Source: Citrobacter koseri ATCC BAA-895 (lineage in GTDB: Bacteria; Pseudomonadota; Gammaproteobacteria; Enterobacterales; Enterobacteriaceae). Taken from it: a DNA stretch of 64,000 nt. A model generated the notes under the pieces. It searched no databases and was not told where the DNA came from. It saw only the letters and a program-made list of their open reading frames with translations. The translations under genes were made by a program, and so were the position numbers. The DNA is taken from the NCBI RefSeq assembly GCF_000018045.1, contig NC_009792.1:2480001-2544000 (forward strand), given 5' to 3'. Each line of letters opens with the position of its first letter. Within the stretch, counting starts at the first letter, position 1. Of the stretch, positions 52,101-61,629 are shown piece after piece.

Positions 52101-54092
52101 ATGTTCGGAAAATTGACACTGGATGCAGTCCCGTTCCATGAACCTATCGTCATGGTTACGATCGCTGCCATTATCGTCGGGGGTCTGGCGCTTTTAGCCT
52201 TGATCACTTACTTCGGTAAGTGGACCTACCTATGGAAAGAGTGGCTTACTTCGGTTGACCACAAGCGTCTTGGCATCATGTATGTCATCGTCGCAATTGT
52301 TATGTTGATACGCGGCTTTGCCGACGCCATCATGATGCGTAGCCAGCAGGCGCTGGCTTCTGCGGGTGAAGCGGGCTTCCTGCCGCCGCATCACTACGAT
52401 CAGATCTTCACCGCTCACGGCGTGATCATGATCTTCTTCGTGGCAATGCCATTCGTTATCGGTCTGATGAACCTGGTGGTTCCGTTGCAGATCGGCGCGC
52501 GTGACGTTGCGTTCCCGTTCCTGAACAACCTGAGCTTCTGGTTCACCGTTGTCGGCGTTATCCTGGTTAACCTGTCTCTGGGCGTTGGTGAGTTCGCACA
52601 GACCGGCTGGCTGGCTTATCCACCGCTCTCGGGAATAGAGTACAGTCCGAGTGTCGGGGTCGATTACTGGATCTGGAGTCTCCAGCTATCCGGTATCGGT
52701 ACGACGCTGACCGGTATCAACTTCTTCGTGACGATTCTGAAGATGCGTGCGCCGGGCATGACCATGTTCAAGATGCCGGTATTTACCTGGGCATCGCTGT
52801 GCGCGAACATCCTGATTATCGCCTCCTTCCCAATTCTGACTGTCACCATCGCGCTGCTGACCCTGGATCGCTATCTGGGCACCCATTTCTTTACCAACGA
52901 TATGGGCGGCAACATGATGATGTACATCAACCTGATTTGGGCCTGGGGCCACCCGGAAGTGTACATCCTGGTTCTGCCGGTCTTCGGGGTGTTCTCCGAA
53001 ATCGCCGCAACCTTCTCGCGTAAACGCCTGTTTGGTTACACCTCGCTGGTTTGGGCGACCGTGTGTATCACCGTTCTGTCGTTCATCGTTTGGCTGCACC
53101 ACTTCTTCACCATGGGTGCGGGCGCGAACGTAAACGCCTTCTTCGGTATTACCACGATGATTATCGCGATCCCGACCGGGGTTAAGATCTTCAACTGGCT
53201 GTTCACCATGTACCAGGGGCGTATCGTCTTCCACTCAGCGATGCTGTGGACGATCGGCTTTATCGTGACCTTCTCGGTCGGCGGTATGACTGGCGTTCTG
53301 CTGGCGGTTCCGGGCGCGGACTTCGTTCTGCACAACAGCCTGTTCCTGATTGCGCACTTCCATAACGTTATCATCGGCGGTGTGGTCTTCGGGTGCTTCG
53401 CCGGTATGACCTACTGGTGGCCGAAAGCGTTCGGCTTCACGCTGAACGAGACCTGGGGTAAACGCGCATTCTGGTTCTGGATCATCGGCTTCTTCGTGGC
53501 GTTTATGCCGCTGTACGTGCTGGGCTTCATGGGGATGACCCGTCGTCTCAGCCAGCAGATTGACCCGCAGTTCCATCCAATGCTGCTGATTGCCGCCTGT
53601 GGCGCCGCGCTGATTGCACTGGGCATCCTGTGCCAGCTGATTCAGATCTTCGTTTCTATTCGCGACCGCGAGCAGAACCGCGACCTGACCGGCGACCCGT
53701 GGGGCGCGCGTACGCTGGAGTGGGCAACCTCTTCTCCGCCTCCGTTCTATAACTTTGCCGTTGTGCCGCACGTTCACGAACGTGATGCCTTCTGGGAAAT
53801 GAAAGAAAAAGGCGAAGCGTACAAACAGCCTGCGCATTATGAAGAAATTCATATGCCGAAAAACAGCGGTGCGGGCATCGTTATCGCCGCCTTCTCCACT
53901 ATTTTTGGTTTCGCCATGATCTGGCATATCTGGTGGCTGGCGATTGCAAGCTTCGCAGGCATGATCATCAGCTGGATTGTTAAGAGCTTTGACGAGGACG
54001 TGGACTACTACGTACCAGTCCCGGAAGTCGAAAAACTGGAAAACCAGCATTTCGATGAGATTTCTAAGGCAGGGCTGAAAAATGGCAACTGA
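52101..54092 (+). CDS. cyoB: Cytochrome bo3 ubiquinol oxidase subunit I
   Basis: A 663-residue catalytic subunit with about fifteen membrane helices. Haem and copper ligands are in place: His106 (IFTAHGVIMIFF), His284 cross-linked to Tyr288 (WGHPEVYI), His333-His334 (WLHHFFT), His419 and His421 (LIAHFHNV). It reduces oxygen to water and pumps protons. Its 3' end overlaps cyoC by 11 nt. Confidence 0.98.
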   Translation: MFGKLTLDAVPFHEPIVMVTIAAIIVGGLALLALITYFGKWTYLWKEWLTSVDHKRLGIMYVIVAIVMLIRGFADAIMMRSQQALASAGEAGFLPPHHYDQIFTAHGVIMIFFVAMPFVIGLMNLVVPLQIGARDVAFPFLNNLSFWFTVVGVILVNLSLGVGEFAQTGWLAYPPLSGIEYSPSVGVDYWIWSLQLSGIGTTLTGINFFVTILKMRAPGMTMFKMPVFTWASLCANILIIASFPILTVTIALLTLDRYLGTHFFTNDMGGNMMMYINLIWAWGHPEVYILVLPVFGVFSEIAATFSRKRLFGYTSLVWATVCITVLSFIVWLHHFFTMGAGANVNAFFGITTMIIAIPTGVKIFNWLFTMYQGRIVFHSAMLWTIGFIVTFSVGGMTGVLLAVPGADFVLHNSLFLIAHFHNVIIGGVVFGCFAGMTYWWPKAFGFTLNETWGKRAFWFWIIGFFVAFMPLYVLGFMGMTRRLSQQIDPQFHPMLLIAACGAALIALGILCQLIQIFVSIRDREQNRDLTGDPWGARTLEWATSSPPPFYNFAVVPHVHERDAFWEMKEKGEAYKQPAHYEEIHMPKNSGAGIVIAAFSTIFGFAMIWHIWWLAIASFAGMIISWIVKSFDEDVDYYVPVPEVEKLENQHFDEISKAGLKNGN

Positions 54093-54702
54093 TACTTTAG
54101 CGCAAACGCACGCGACTGCCCACGCGCACGAACACGGGCACCACGATGCAGGCCAGACCAAAATCTTCGGATTTTGGATCTATCTGATGAGCGACTGCAT
54201 TCTGTTCTCTATTCTGTTCGCAACCTATGCCGTTCTGGTGAACGGCACCGCAGGCGGCCCGACAGGTAAGGACATTTTTGAACTGCCGTTCGTTCTGGTT
54301 GAAACTTTCCTGCTGTTGTTCAGCTCCATCACCTACGGCATGGCGGCTATCGCCATGCACAAGGATAACAAGAGCCAGGTTGTCTCCTGGCTGGCGTTGA
54401 CCTTCTTGTTCGGTGCCGGATTTATCGGGATGGAAATCTACGAATTCCATCACCTGATTGTTGAAGGCATGGGCCCGGATCGCAGCGGCTTCCTGTCTGC
54501 GTTCTTCGCGCTGGTCGGTACGCACGGTCTGCACGTCACCTCCGGTCTTATCTGGATGGCGGTGCTGATGGTGCAGATCGCCCGTCGCGGCCTGACCAGC
54601 ACTAACCGTACCCGCATCATGTGCCTGAGCCTGTTCTGGCACTTCCTGGATGTGGTGTGGATCTGTGTGTTCACTGTTGTTTATCTGATGGGGGCGATGT
54701 AA
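54082..54702 (+). CDS. cyoC: Cytochrome bo3 ubiquinol oxidase subunit III
   Basis: A 206-residue protein with five membrane helices (from KIFGFWIYLMSDCILFS) and a His-rich N-terminal tail (HATAHAHEHGHHD). It is a structural subunit. It overlaps cyoB by 11 nt and shares one base with cyoD (TAATG). It is two residues longer than E. coli CyoC in the N-terminal tail. Confidence 0.97.
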   Translation: MATDTLAQTHATAHAHEHGHHDAGQTKIFGFWIYLMSDCILFSILFATYAVLVNGTAGGPTGKDIFELPFVLVETFLLLFSSITYGMAAIAMHKDNKSQVVSWLALTFLFGAGFIGMEIYEFHHLIVEGMGPDRSGFLSAFFALVGTHGLHVTSGLIWMAVLMVQIARRGLTSTNRTRIMCLSLFWHFLDVVWICVFTVVYLMGAM

Positions 54703-55031
54703 TGAGTCATTCTACCGATCACAGCGGCGCGTCCCACGGCAGCGTAAAAACCTACATGACAGGTTTTATTCTGTCGATCATCCTGACGGTCATTCCGTTC
54801 TGGATGGTGATGACGGGTACAGGTTCCCCGGCCGTGATTCTGGGGACTATCCTGGCGATGGCAGTGGTGCAGATTCTGGTGCATCTGGTGTGCTTCCTGC
54901 ACATGAATACGAAATCTGACGAAGGCTGGAACATGACGGCCTTTGTCTTTACCGTGCTGATCATTGCCATTCTGGTGGTGGGCTCCATCTGGATTATGTG
55001 GAACCTGAACTACAATATGATGATGCACTAA
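54702..55031 (+). CDS. cyoD: Cytochrome bo3 ubiquinol oxidase subunit IV
   Basis: A 109-residue protein with three membrane segments (YMTGFILSIILTVIPFWMVM first). It helps assemble the CuB site. The ATG at 54702 overlaps the cyoC stop by one base, fixing the start; longer in-frame starts lie inside cyoC. Confidence 0.97.
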   Translation: MSHSTDHSGASHGSVKTYMTGFILSIILTVIPFWMVMTGTGSPAVILGTILAMAVVQILVHLVCFLHMNTKSDEGWNMTAFVFTVLIIAILVVGSIWIMWNLNYNMMMH

Positions 55032-55042
55032 GAGCGGCGGTT

Positions 55043-55933
55043 ATGATGTTTAAGCAATACCTGCAAGTAACGAAACCAGGCATCATCTTTGGCAACCTGA
55101 TCTCGGTGATTGGGGGATTCCTGCTGGCTTCTAAAGGCAGCATCAACTATCCCCTGTTTATCTATACGCTGGTCGGGGTGTCACTGGTTGTGGCGTCGGG
55201 TTGTGTATTTAACAACTACATCGACAGGGATATCGACAGGAAGATGGAAAGGACCAAGAATCGGGTGCTGGTCAAAGGCCTGATTTCTCCTGCTGTCTCG
55301 CTGGTGTACGCCACCTTGCTGGGTATTGCTGGCTTTATGCTGCTATGGTTTGGCGCGAATCCTCTGGCCTGCTGGCTGGGGGTGATGGGCTTCGTGGTGT
55401 ATGTCGGCATTTATAGTCTGTACATGAAACGCCACTCCGTTTACGGCACGCTGATTGGTTCTCTCTCCGGTGCTGCGCCGCCGGTGATTGGCTACTGCGC
55501 CGTAACGGGCGAGTTCGACAGCGGCGCGCTGATTCTGCTGGCGATCTTTAGCCTGTGGCAGATGCCGCACTCTTACGCCATCGCGATTTTCCGCTTCAAG
55601 GATTATCAGGCTGCCAACATTCCGGTTCTGCCGGTGGTGAAAGGCATCTCGGTGGCGAAGAACCATATCACGCTGTACATCATCGCCTTTGCCGTTGCGA
55701 CGCTGATGCTCTCCCTGGGCGGCTATGCCGGATATAAATATCTGGTGGTCGCGGCAGCCGTGAGCGTCTGGTGGCTCGGTATGGCCCTGCGCGGTTACAA
55801 AGTGGAAGATGACAAAGTCTGGGCGCGTAAGCTGTTCGGCTTTTCCATCATCGCCATCACTGCGTTAAGCGTGATGATGTCCGTCGACTTTATGGTGCCG
55901 GACTCACACAGCTTGCTGGCTTCGGTCTGGTAA
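55043..55933 (+). CDS. cyoE: Protohaem IX farnesyltransferase (haem O synthase)
   Basis: A 296-residue UbiA-family prenyltransferase with about nine membrane helices. The substrate motifs NNYIDRDIDRKMERT (about 53-67) and YCAVTGEFD are present. It adds a farnesyl group to haem B to make the haem O used by CyoB. It starts 11 bp after cyoD (ATG 55043; the next codon is also ATG). Confidence 0.97.
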   Translation: MMFKQYLQVTKPGIIFGNLISVIGGFLLASKGSINYPLFIYTLVGVSLVVASGCVFNNYIDRDIDRKMERTKNRVLVKGLISPAVSLVYATLLGIAGFMLLWFGANPLACWLGVMGFVVYVGIYSLYMKRHSVYGTLIGSLSGAAPPVIGYCAVTGEFDSGALILLAIFSLWQMPHSYAIAIFRFKDYQAANIPVLPVVKGISVAKNHITLYIIAFAVATLMLSLGGYAGYKYLVVAAAVSVWWLGMALRGYKVEDDKVWARKLFGFSIIAITALSVMMSVDFMVPDSHSLLASVW

Positions 55934-55957
55934 CACCCGCCCCGCAACAAATCTTCT

Positions 55958-55987
55958 GCCGGATGGAGGCTTACGCCTTATCCGGCA
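55958..55987. repeat. Single REP unit after cyoE
   Basis: GCCGGATGGAGGCTTACGCC with its complement TTATCCGGC: one REP palindrome 24 bp after the cyoE stop. It may stabilise the 3' end of the operon mRNA. Confidence 0.8.
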
Positions 55988-56100
55988 TTTTATTGCCTGA
56001 TAAAATCCCCCTCACAAACGCAACATTTGTTCATTAAGCACGTATTTACCCCACCCGTTTACCGCTTTACACTAGTCGCGGATTTTATACAGAGGTGGGA

Positions 56101-57465
56101 ATGAACGATTACAAAATGACGCCGGGTGAGTTGCGCGCCACCTGGGGTTTAGGGACTGTATTTTCTTTGCGCATGCTTGGCATGTTTATGGTCCTGCCGG
56201 TTCTGACCACCTATGGTATGGCGCTTCAGGGCGCCAGCGAAGCCTTGATCGGAATTGCTATCGGTATTTACGGCCTGGCGCAAGCCGTTTTCCAGATCCC
56301 CTTTGGGTTACTCTCAGACCGTGTCGGGCGTAAGCCGTTGATTATCGGCGGTCTGGCCGTGTTCGTGCTGGGTAGCGTGATCGCCGCGCTGTCTGACTCC
56401 ATCTGGGGGATTATTCTTGGCCGCGCGCTGCAAGGCTCCGGCGCAATCGCCGCCGCCGTCATGGCGCTGCTGTCTGACTTAACCCGCGAGCAAAACCGAA
56501 CCAAAGCGATGGCGTTTATCGGCGTCAGTTTTGGTATTACCTTCGCCATTGCGATGGTGCTTGGGCCGATCGTCACCCACAAACTGGGGCTGAACGCCCT
56601 GTTCTGGATGATTGCCGCACTCGCCGCGCTCGGCATCGCCCTGACCGTTTGGGTTGTCCCCAACAGCACAACCCACGTATTGAACCGTGAATCCGGCATG
56701 GTGAAAGGCAGTTTCAGCAAAGTGCTGGCCGAACCTAAGCTGTTGAAGCTTAACTTCGGCATCATGTGTCTGCATATTCTGCTGATGTCGACCTTCGTCG
56801 CCCTCCCCGGCCAGCTTGCCGCTGCCGGTTTCCCCGCCGCCGAGCACTGGAAAATTTATCTGGTCACAATGCTGATCTCATTTGGCTCCGTAGTCCCGTT
56901 CATTATCTACGCCGAAGTCAAACGCCGGATGAAGCGGGTCTTTCTGCTGTGCGTCGCGTTGATATTGATTGCCGAAGTCGTGCTGTGGGGCGCAGGCGTG
57001 CACTTCTGGGGATTAATTGCCGGGGTACAGCTGTTCTTCCTCGCTTTTAACCTGATGGAAGCCCTCCTCCCCTCGCTGATCAGCAAAGAGTCTCCTGCCG
57101 GTTATAAGGGCACCGCGATGGGCGTTTACTCCACCAGCCAGTTCCTCGGCGTCGCGATTGGCGGCTCGCTGGGCGGCTGGGTGAATGGTCTGTTCGGCGG
57201 TCAGGCGGTATTTCTGGCTGGCGCATTGCTGACCGTCGTCTGGCTGGCGGTAGCAAGTACGATGAAAGAACCGCCGTATGTCAGCAGCTTACGCGTGGAA
57301 ATTCCGCCGGAGATTGCCGCCGATGACGCGCTGAAACAGCGTTTGCTGGCGACTGAAGGTGTGAGTGAGGTACTGATCGCAGAGAAAGAGCATTCCGCCT
57401 ATGTGAAGATCGACAGCAAAGTGACCAACCGTTTTGAGGTTGAGCAGGCGATCAGGCTGGCGTGA
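56101..57465 (+). CDS. yajR: Major facilitator transporter YajR
   Basis: A 454-residue MFS protein with twelve membrane helices, the loop 2-3 motif GLLSDRVGRKPLI (about 69-81), and a soluble C-terminal ferredoxin-like YAM domain (about 390-454, EGVSEVLIAEKEHSAYVKID), the plan of E. coli YajR. Substrate is unknown. I use ATG 56101 (MNDYKMTPGE) with AGAGGTGGGA ahead; GTG 56095 is an alternative. Confidence 0.95.
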   Translation: MNDYKMTPGELRATWGLGTVFSLRMLGMFMVLPVLTTYGMALQGASEALIGIAIGIYGLAQAVFQIPFGLLSDRVGRKPLIIGGLAVFVLGSVIAALSDSIWGIILGRALQGSGAIAAAVMALLSDLTREQNRTKAMAFIGVSFGITFAIAMVLGPIVTHKLGLNALFWMIAALAALGIALTVWVVPNSTTHVLNRESGMVKGSFSKVLAEPKLLKLNFGIMCLHILLMSTFVALPGQLAAAGFPAAEHWKIYLVTMLISFGSVVPFIIYAEVKRRMKRVFLLCVALILIAEVVLWGAGVHFWGLIAGVQLFFLAFNLMEALLPSLISKESPAGYKGTAMGVYSTSQFLGVAIGGSLGGWVNGLFGGQAVFLAGALLTVVWLAVASTMKEPPYVSSLRVEIPPEIAADDALKQRLLATEGVSEVLIAEKEHSAYVKIDSKVTNRFEVEQAIRLA

Positions 57466-57470
57466 GAAGT

Positions 57471-57549
57471 GCCGGATGGCGGCTACCGCCTTATCCGGCC
57501 TACAAGACCGCATTGTCCGTAGGCCGGATAAGCGCAGCGCCATCAGGCA
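57471..57549. repeat. REP/BIME element between yajR and yajQ
   Basis: GCCGGATGGCGGCTACCGCC unit at the left and GTAGGCCGGATAAGCGC...CATCAGGCA unit at the right, between convergent genes and starting 6 bp after the yajR stop. Confidence 0.88.
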
Positions 57550-57556
57550 TCACAAC

Positions 57557-58048
57557 TTAATCGCGGAAGTTTTTGAACTGGAACGGCTGTCCCAAATCCC
57601 CGCCGCGCACCAGCGCCATGACGGATTGCAGATCGTCACGGGATTTTCCGGTCACACGGATCTCTTCCCCCTGAATTTGCGCCTGCACTTTCAGCTTGCT
57701 GTCTTTAATCAGCTTCACGATCTTCTTCTGAACCGCGCTTTCAATGCCCTGCTTCAGCTTTGCTTCCACAAACCAGGTTTTACCGCTGTGGACAAATGCT
57801 TCCGGCACATCCAGCGAACTGCCTTCAATGCCGCGCTTGAGCAGCTTCGCGCGCAGAATATCCAGCAGCTGATTCACCTGGAAATCCGATTCGCTCAGTA
57901 CTTTGATGGTTTTGTTCGCGTCGTTTAATTCAAACGTGGCCTCAACGCCACGAAAATCAAAGCGTGATTCAACTTCGCGAGTCGCATTATCTACTGCGTT
58001 ACGCGCTTCCTGAAGATCGACTTCAGAGACAATATCGAAAGATGGCAT
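57557..58048 (-). CDS. yajQ: Nucleotide-binding protein YajQ (UPF0234)
   Basis: A 163-residue protein with two ferredoxin-like domains (MPSFDIVSEVDLQEARNAVD at the start). Family members bind nucleotides, and in Xanthomonas and Pseudomonas one binds c-di-GMP; the E. coli protein binds GTP/ATP and tRNA in vitro. No catalytic motif. Divergent from panE. Confidence 0.96.
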   Translation of the reverse strand: MPSFDIVSEVDLQEARNAVDNATREVESRFDFRGVEATFELNDANKTIKVLSESDFQVNQLLDILRAKLLKRGIEGSSLDVPEAFVHSGKTWFVEAKLKQGIESAVQKKIVKLIKDSKLKVQAQIQGEEIRVTGKSRDDLQSVMALVRGGDLGQPFQFKNFRD

Positions 58049-58172
58049 CTTTTCCTCTCCCTTCGTTTTTGATGCGAAGCATAATACCCGTAACGAGACA
58101 TAACGAGAAGCTTAGCTGATGGCGCTATACTTAGGCCATAACACCTGGCGCTGTTGCAGGTGAGGAGGAACA

Positions 58173-59084
58173 ATGAAAATTACCGTACTGGGATGCGGAG
58201 CCTTAGGGCAACTTTGGCTTACAGCGCTGTGCAAACATGGACATGAAGTACAGGGTTGGCTGCGCGTACCGCAACCCTATTGCAGCGTGAATCTGATAGA
58301 GACGGACGGTTCAATATTTAACGAATCCCTGACGGCGAACGATCCTGATTTTCTGGCCAACAGCGATCTGCTGCTGGTCACGCTGAAAGCCTGGCAGGTC
58401 TACGATGCCGTAAGAGGTCTGGTCGCCATTCTGCCTGAAACCACGCCGATCCTGCTGATTCACAACGGGATGGGCACAATCGAAGAGTTGCAAAACATCC
58501 CGCAGCCGTTACTGATGGGTACCACGACGCATGCCGCCAGACGCGACGGGAATGTCATCATTCATGTCGCCAACGGCACTACCCATATTGGCCCGGCGCG
58601 TGAGCAGGACGGGGACTACAGCTATCTGGCCGATATTTTGCAGGGAGTGCTGCCTGACGTCGCCTGGCACAACAACATTCGCGCAGAGATGTGGCGCAAA
58701 CTGGCGGTAAACTGTGTGATTAATCCCCTTACCGCGCTATGGGACTGCCCCAACGGCGAATTACGCCACCACCCGGAAGCGGTAATGGCGATATGCCAGG
58801 AGGTCGCTGCGGTTATCGAGCGCGAAGGACACCATACGTCGGCGGACGATTTACGTTATTATGTCGATCAAGTGATTGAGAGTACGGCAGAAAATATCTC
58901 GTCTATGTTGCAGGACATGCGTGCCCTGCGTCATACCGAGATCGACTATATTACGGGTTATTTATTAAAACGCGCCCGCGCGCATGGCATCGCCGTCCCG
59001 GAAAATGCCCGTCTGTTTGAAATGGTAAAGCGAAAGGAGAGTGAGTATGAGCGCATCGGCACTGGTATGCCTCGCCCCTGGTAG
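58173..59084 (+). CDS. panE: 2-dehydropantoate 2-reductase (ketopantoate reductase)
   Basis: A 303-residue NADPH-dependent enzyme. The nucleotide motif GCGALGQ (about 7-13) opens a Rossmann domain; the catalytic lysine is in EMWRKLAVNCVINP (about 176) and a conserved Glu lies near 256 (HTEIDYITGY). It makes pantoate for pantothenate and CoA. The last 38 nt overlap yajL, so the two are co-translated. Confidence 0.97.
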   Translation: MKITVLGCGALGQLWLTALCKHGHEVQGWLRVPQPYCSVNLIETDGSIFNESLTANDPDFLANSDLLLVTLKAWQVYDAVRGLVAILPETTPILLIHNGMGTIEELQNIPQPLLMGTTTHAARRDGNVIIHVANGTTHIGPAREQDGDYSYLADILQGVLPDVAWHNNIRAEMWRKLAVNCVINPLTALWDCPNGELRHHPEAVMAICQEVAAVIEREGHHTSADDLRYYVDQVIESTAENISSMLQDMRALRHTEIDYITGYLLKRARAHGIAVPENARLFEMVKRKESEYERIGTGMPRPW

Positions 59085-59637
59085 TGAAGAGACCGAAGCA
59101 GTCACCACTATCGATCTGCTGGTTCGTGGCGGTATTCAGGTCACGACCGCGAGCGTCGCCAGCGACGGAAATCTCACCATAGTCTGTTCGCGTGGCGTAA
59201 AACTGCTGGCGGATGCGCCGCTGGTCGAGGTGGCCGACGGCGATTACGACATCATTGTATTGCCTGGCGGCATTAAGGGCGCGGAGTGTTTTCGCGACAG
59301 CCCGTTGCTGGTCGAAACCGTTAAGCAGTTCCACCGTTCCGGGCGTATTGTCGCCGCGATTTGCGCAGCGGCCGCCACGGTTCTCGTTCCGCACGATATC
59401 TTTCCCATCGGCAACATGACCGGCTTCCCGGCGTTGAAAGACAACATTCCCGCCGAACAGTGGCAGGATAAACGTGTGGTGTGGGACCCGCGCGTGAAGC
59501 TGCTGACCAGCCAGGCGCCAGGGACGTCGATTGACTTCGGACTGAAAATTATCGATCTGCTGGTTGGCCGTGAAAAAGCCCATGAAGTGGCGTCACAGCT
59601 GGTGATGGCGGCGGGAATTTATAATTACTACGAATAG
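59047..59637 (+). CDS. yajL: Protein deglycase/chaperone YajL (DJ-1 family)
   Basis: A 196-residue DJ-1/PfpI protein. Reactive Cys106 lies in AAICAAAAT and Glu15 (GSEETEA) supports it. YajL protects proteins from oxidative and glyoxal damage. The E. coli motif is AAICAAPAT as I recall it, so residue 109 is Ala in place of Pro. ATG 59047 is the conserved start and lies inside panE (38-nt overlap). It was formerly named thiJ. Confidence 0.95.
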   Translation: MSASALVCLAPGSEETEAVTTIDLLVRGGIQVTTASVASDGNLTIVCSRGVKLLADAPLVEVADGDYDIIVLPGGIKGAECFRDSPLLVETVKQFHRSGRIVAAICAAAATVLVPHDIFPIGNMTGFPALKDNIPAEQWQDKRVVWDPRVKLLTSQAPGTSIDFGLKIIDLLVGREKAHEVASQLVMAAGIYNYYE

Positions 59638-59638
59638 C

Positions 59639-59728
59639 GCCGGATGGCGGTGCGTAGGCCGGATAAGGCGGTTACGCCGTCATCCGGCAATACGTTGCGC
59701 CTGATAGCGCGATGCTTATCAGGCCTGC
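59639..59728. repeat. Compound REP/BIME element between yajL and thiI
   Basis: Three REP-like arms: GCCGGATGGCGG, a GGCCGGATAAGGCGG...CATCCGGCA unit and GCCTGATAGCGC...CTTATCAGGC. It fills most of the gap between convergent genes. Confidence 0.83.
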
Positions 59729-59742
59729 AATCGTGCTAACAA

Positions 59743-61191
59743 TTACGGACGATACACCTTCACATTCTGGAAGCCCTGCTCACGCAGATAGAGCGCCTGC
59801 AAACGGCTCATCACGCCGCGCTCACACCACAGCAGCCAGGTTTTGCTCTGGTCGAGATCGCCAAACTTCGTGCTCAGCTTGTAGAACGGCAGAGAAACCA
59901 CATCCACGCCTTCGATTTTCAGCGGTTTGTCATCCTGCTCATCAACGGAGCGAATATCCAGAATCACGTCGTTCGGGCCAAAGCCGCTGACGGTTTCCAC
60001 TTCCACCACGTCCTGCCCGGTCTGTTGGGCGATTTCGCGAATATCGACATTGCTCGCTTCCTCAACCACTTTATCGAGAATGCTAAAGTCGAAGTGCTCT
60101 TCTTCCGCTTCAATCTTCGCCTTGATCGCTTTCACCGTCGGGCTTTTCGAGATAACGCCGCAGTATTCCGGCATCGTGCGGGCAAAATCTTCCGTACCAA
60201 TCTGGCGCGCCAGGTTGATGATGTGCTCTTTGTCGTAAGAGATCAGCGGGCGCAGGATCAGCGTATCGGAAACGTTGTCGATAAGACGCAGGTTAGTCAG
60301 CGTCTGGCTGGAAACCTGCCCCAGCGCTTCACCCGTCACCAGCGCCTGTACGCCGTAGCGCTCCGCCACTTTCGACGCCGCGCGCACCATCATGCGCTTC
60401 AGCACCACGCCCATCTGACCGTCATCGACTTTTTCGAGGATCTCGCCGACCACCGGTTCAAAGTTGATGGCGACAAAACGCACGCGATGCGAACTGCCAA
60501 AGCGGTTCCACAGGTAATGCGCCACCTGACGAACGCCGATTTCATGCGCCGCGCCGCCGAGGTTAAAGAAGCAGTAGTGTACGCGGCAGCCGCGACGCAT
60601 CAGCATATAGCTGGAAACGCCGGAGTCAAAACCGCCGGAGATCAGCGACAGGACATCTTCCTGGGTGCCGATCGGGAAACCGCCGATACCTTCGTAACGG
60701 CCTTTAATCAGCAGCAGACGATCGTCTTCCACTTCCAGATGTACCGTCACATCCGGGTTGGTCAGCTTCACGCGCGCCGATTCAATATGCTGATTTAAAC
60801 CGCCGCCGACGTAACGTTCCACCTCAATGGAGCTAAACTCATGCTTACCACGACGTTTAACGCGCACACAGAAGGTTTTGCCCTCAAGCCGATCGCGATA
60901 CTGCACCAGCGCTTTCTCAAAGATATCGTGCATATCAGTGAACGGCACATCTTCGACTTCGAGAATATGGTGGATGCCCGGAATACGGGTCAGCGCGTCG
61001 CGAATCGCCAGGCGTTGATTTTCATCTCTGGCGCGAACTTCAATGTTATCCCAGTGGCGAACAACGGCGAGGGTCTCATCGTAGTGCTTTAACACGTTAC
61101 GGATGTTCCCGGTCAGAATTTTTATAAAGCGCAAACGCACAGATTGGCTTTTGATAGTGATTTCCGGGAACAATTTAATGATAAACTTCAT
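59743..61191 (-). CDS. thiI: tRNA 4-thiouridine synthase ThiI (with rhodanese domain)
   Basis: A 482-residue enzyme started at ATG 61191 (MKFIIKLFPEITIKS). The order is a ferredoxin-like and THUMP domain (to about 165), a PP-loop ATPase with SGGFDSG (about 184-190) and C344 (MPEYCGVISKS), and a C-terminal rhodanese domain with C456 (LLWCERG). It makes s4U8 in tRNA and supplies sulfur for the thiamine thiazole. Divergent from xseB. Confidence 0.97.
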   Translation of the reverse strand: MKFIIKLFPEITIKSQSVRLRFIKILTGNIRNVLKHYDETLAVVRHWDNIEVRARDENQRLAIRDALTRIPGIHHILEVEDVPFTDMHDIFEKALVQYRDRLEGKTFCVRVKRRGKHEFSSIEVERYVGGGLNQHIESARVKLTNPDVTVHLEVEDDRLLLIKGRYEGIGGFPIGTQEDVLSLISGGFDSGVSSYMLMRRGCRVHYCFFNLGGAAHEIGVRQVAHYLWNRFGSSHRVRFVAINFEPVVGEILEKVDDGQMGVVLKRMMVRAASKVAERYGVQALVTGEALGQVSSQTLTNLRLIDNVSDTLILRPLISYDKEHIINLARQIGTEDFARTMPEYCGVISKSPTVKAIKAKIEAEEEHFDFSILDKVVEEASNVDIREIAQQTGQDVVEVETVSGFGPNDVILDIRSVDEQDDKPLKIEGVDVVSLPFYKLSTKFGDLDQSKTWLLWCERGVMSRLQALYLREQGFQNVKVYRP

Positions 61192-61386
61192 GGCGGCAAT
61201 GGTTCTTAAGCAAGCATCAAGGCTTGTCGTGGAGAAAAGAGTACAGCAGCCCATACATGGAGCTGCATCCAGGCGCGGAAGTATACCACCATCATGGTCG
61301 TCCTGTGCACATTGCGCGTTATTTGATAATTGCTCTGAGTCCGTTACCATATCAGAGCTGAAAATATTGAGAGTCAGATATTCATT

Positions 61387-61629
61387 ATGCCGAAGAAAAA
61401 TGAGGCGCCCGCCAGCTTTGAAACAGCGCTGAGCGAGCTGGAACAGATTGTTACCCGTCTGGAAAGCGGCGACCTGCCGCTGGAAGAGGCGCTGAACGAA
61501 TTTGAACGTGGCGTGCAGCTGGCGCGTCAGGGGCAGGCAAAGTTGCAACAGGCCGAGCAGCGTGTGCAGATTCTGCTGTCTGACAATGAAGATGCATCTC
61601 CTGAGCCTTTTACACCGGATAATGAGTAA
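61387..61629 (+). CDS. xseB: Exonuclease VII small subunit
   Basis: An 80-residue helical protein (MPKKNEAPASFETALSELEQ at the start) with the XseB family pattern LEQIVTRLESGDLPLEEAL. It joins XseA to degrade single-stranded DNA. Its TAA directly abuts the ispA ATG, as in the known xseB-ispA-dxs operon. Confidence 0.97.
   Translation: MPKKNEAPASFETALSELEQIVTRLESGDLPLEEALNEFERGVQLARQGQAKLQQAEQRVQILLSDNEDASPEPFTPDNE

Noticed and set aside
53235..54161. A 308-codon open frame antisense to cyoB
   Set aside because: Shadow of cyoB; no ribosome-binding site and no recognisable domain.
239..59728. Dispersed GCCGGATGGCG-type repeats as a possible CRISPR array
   Set aside because: The units are inverted, irregularly spaced and tens of kilobases apart. 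They are REP/BIME elements.
61192..61548. N-terminal extension of thiI by 119 codons
   Set aside because: It would overlap the divergent xseB start, and the ATG at 61191 opens the conserved ThiI sequence.
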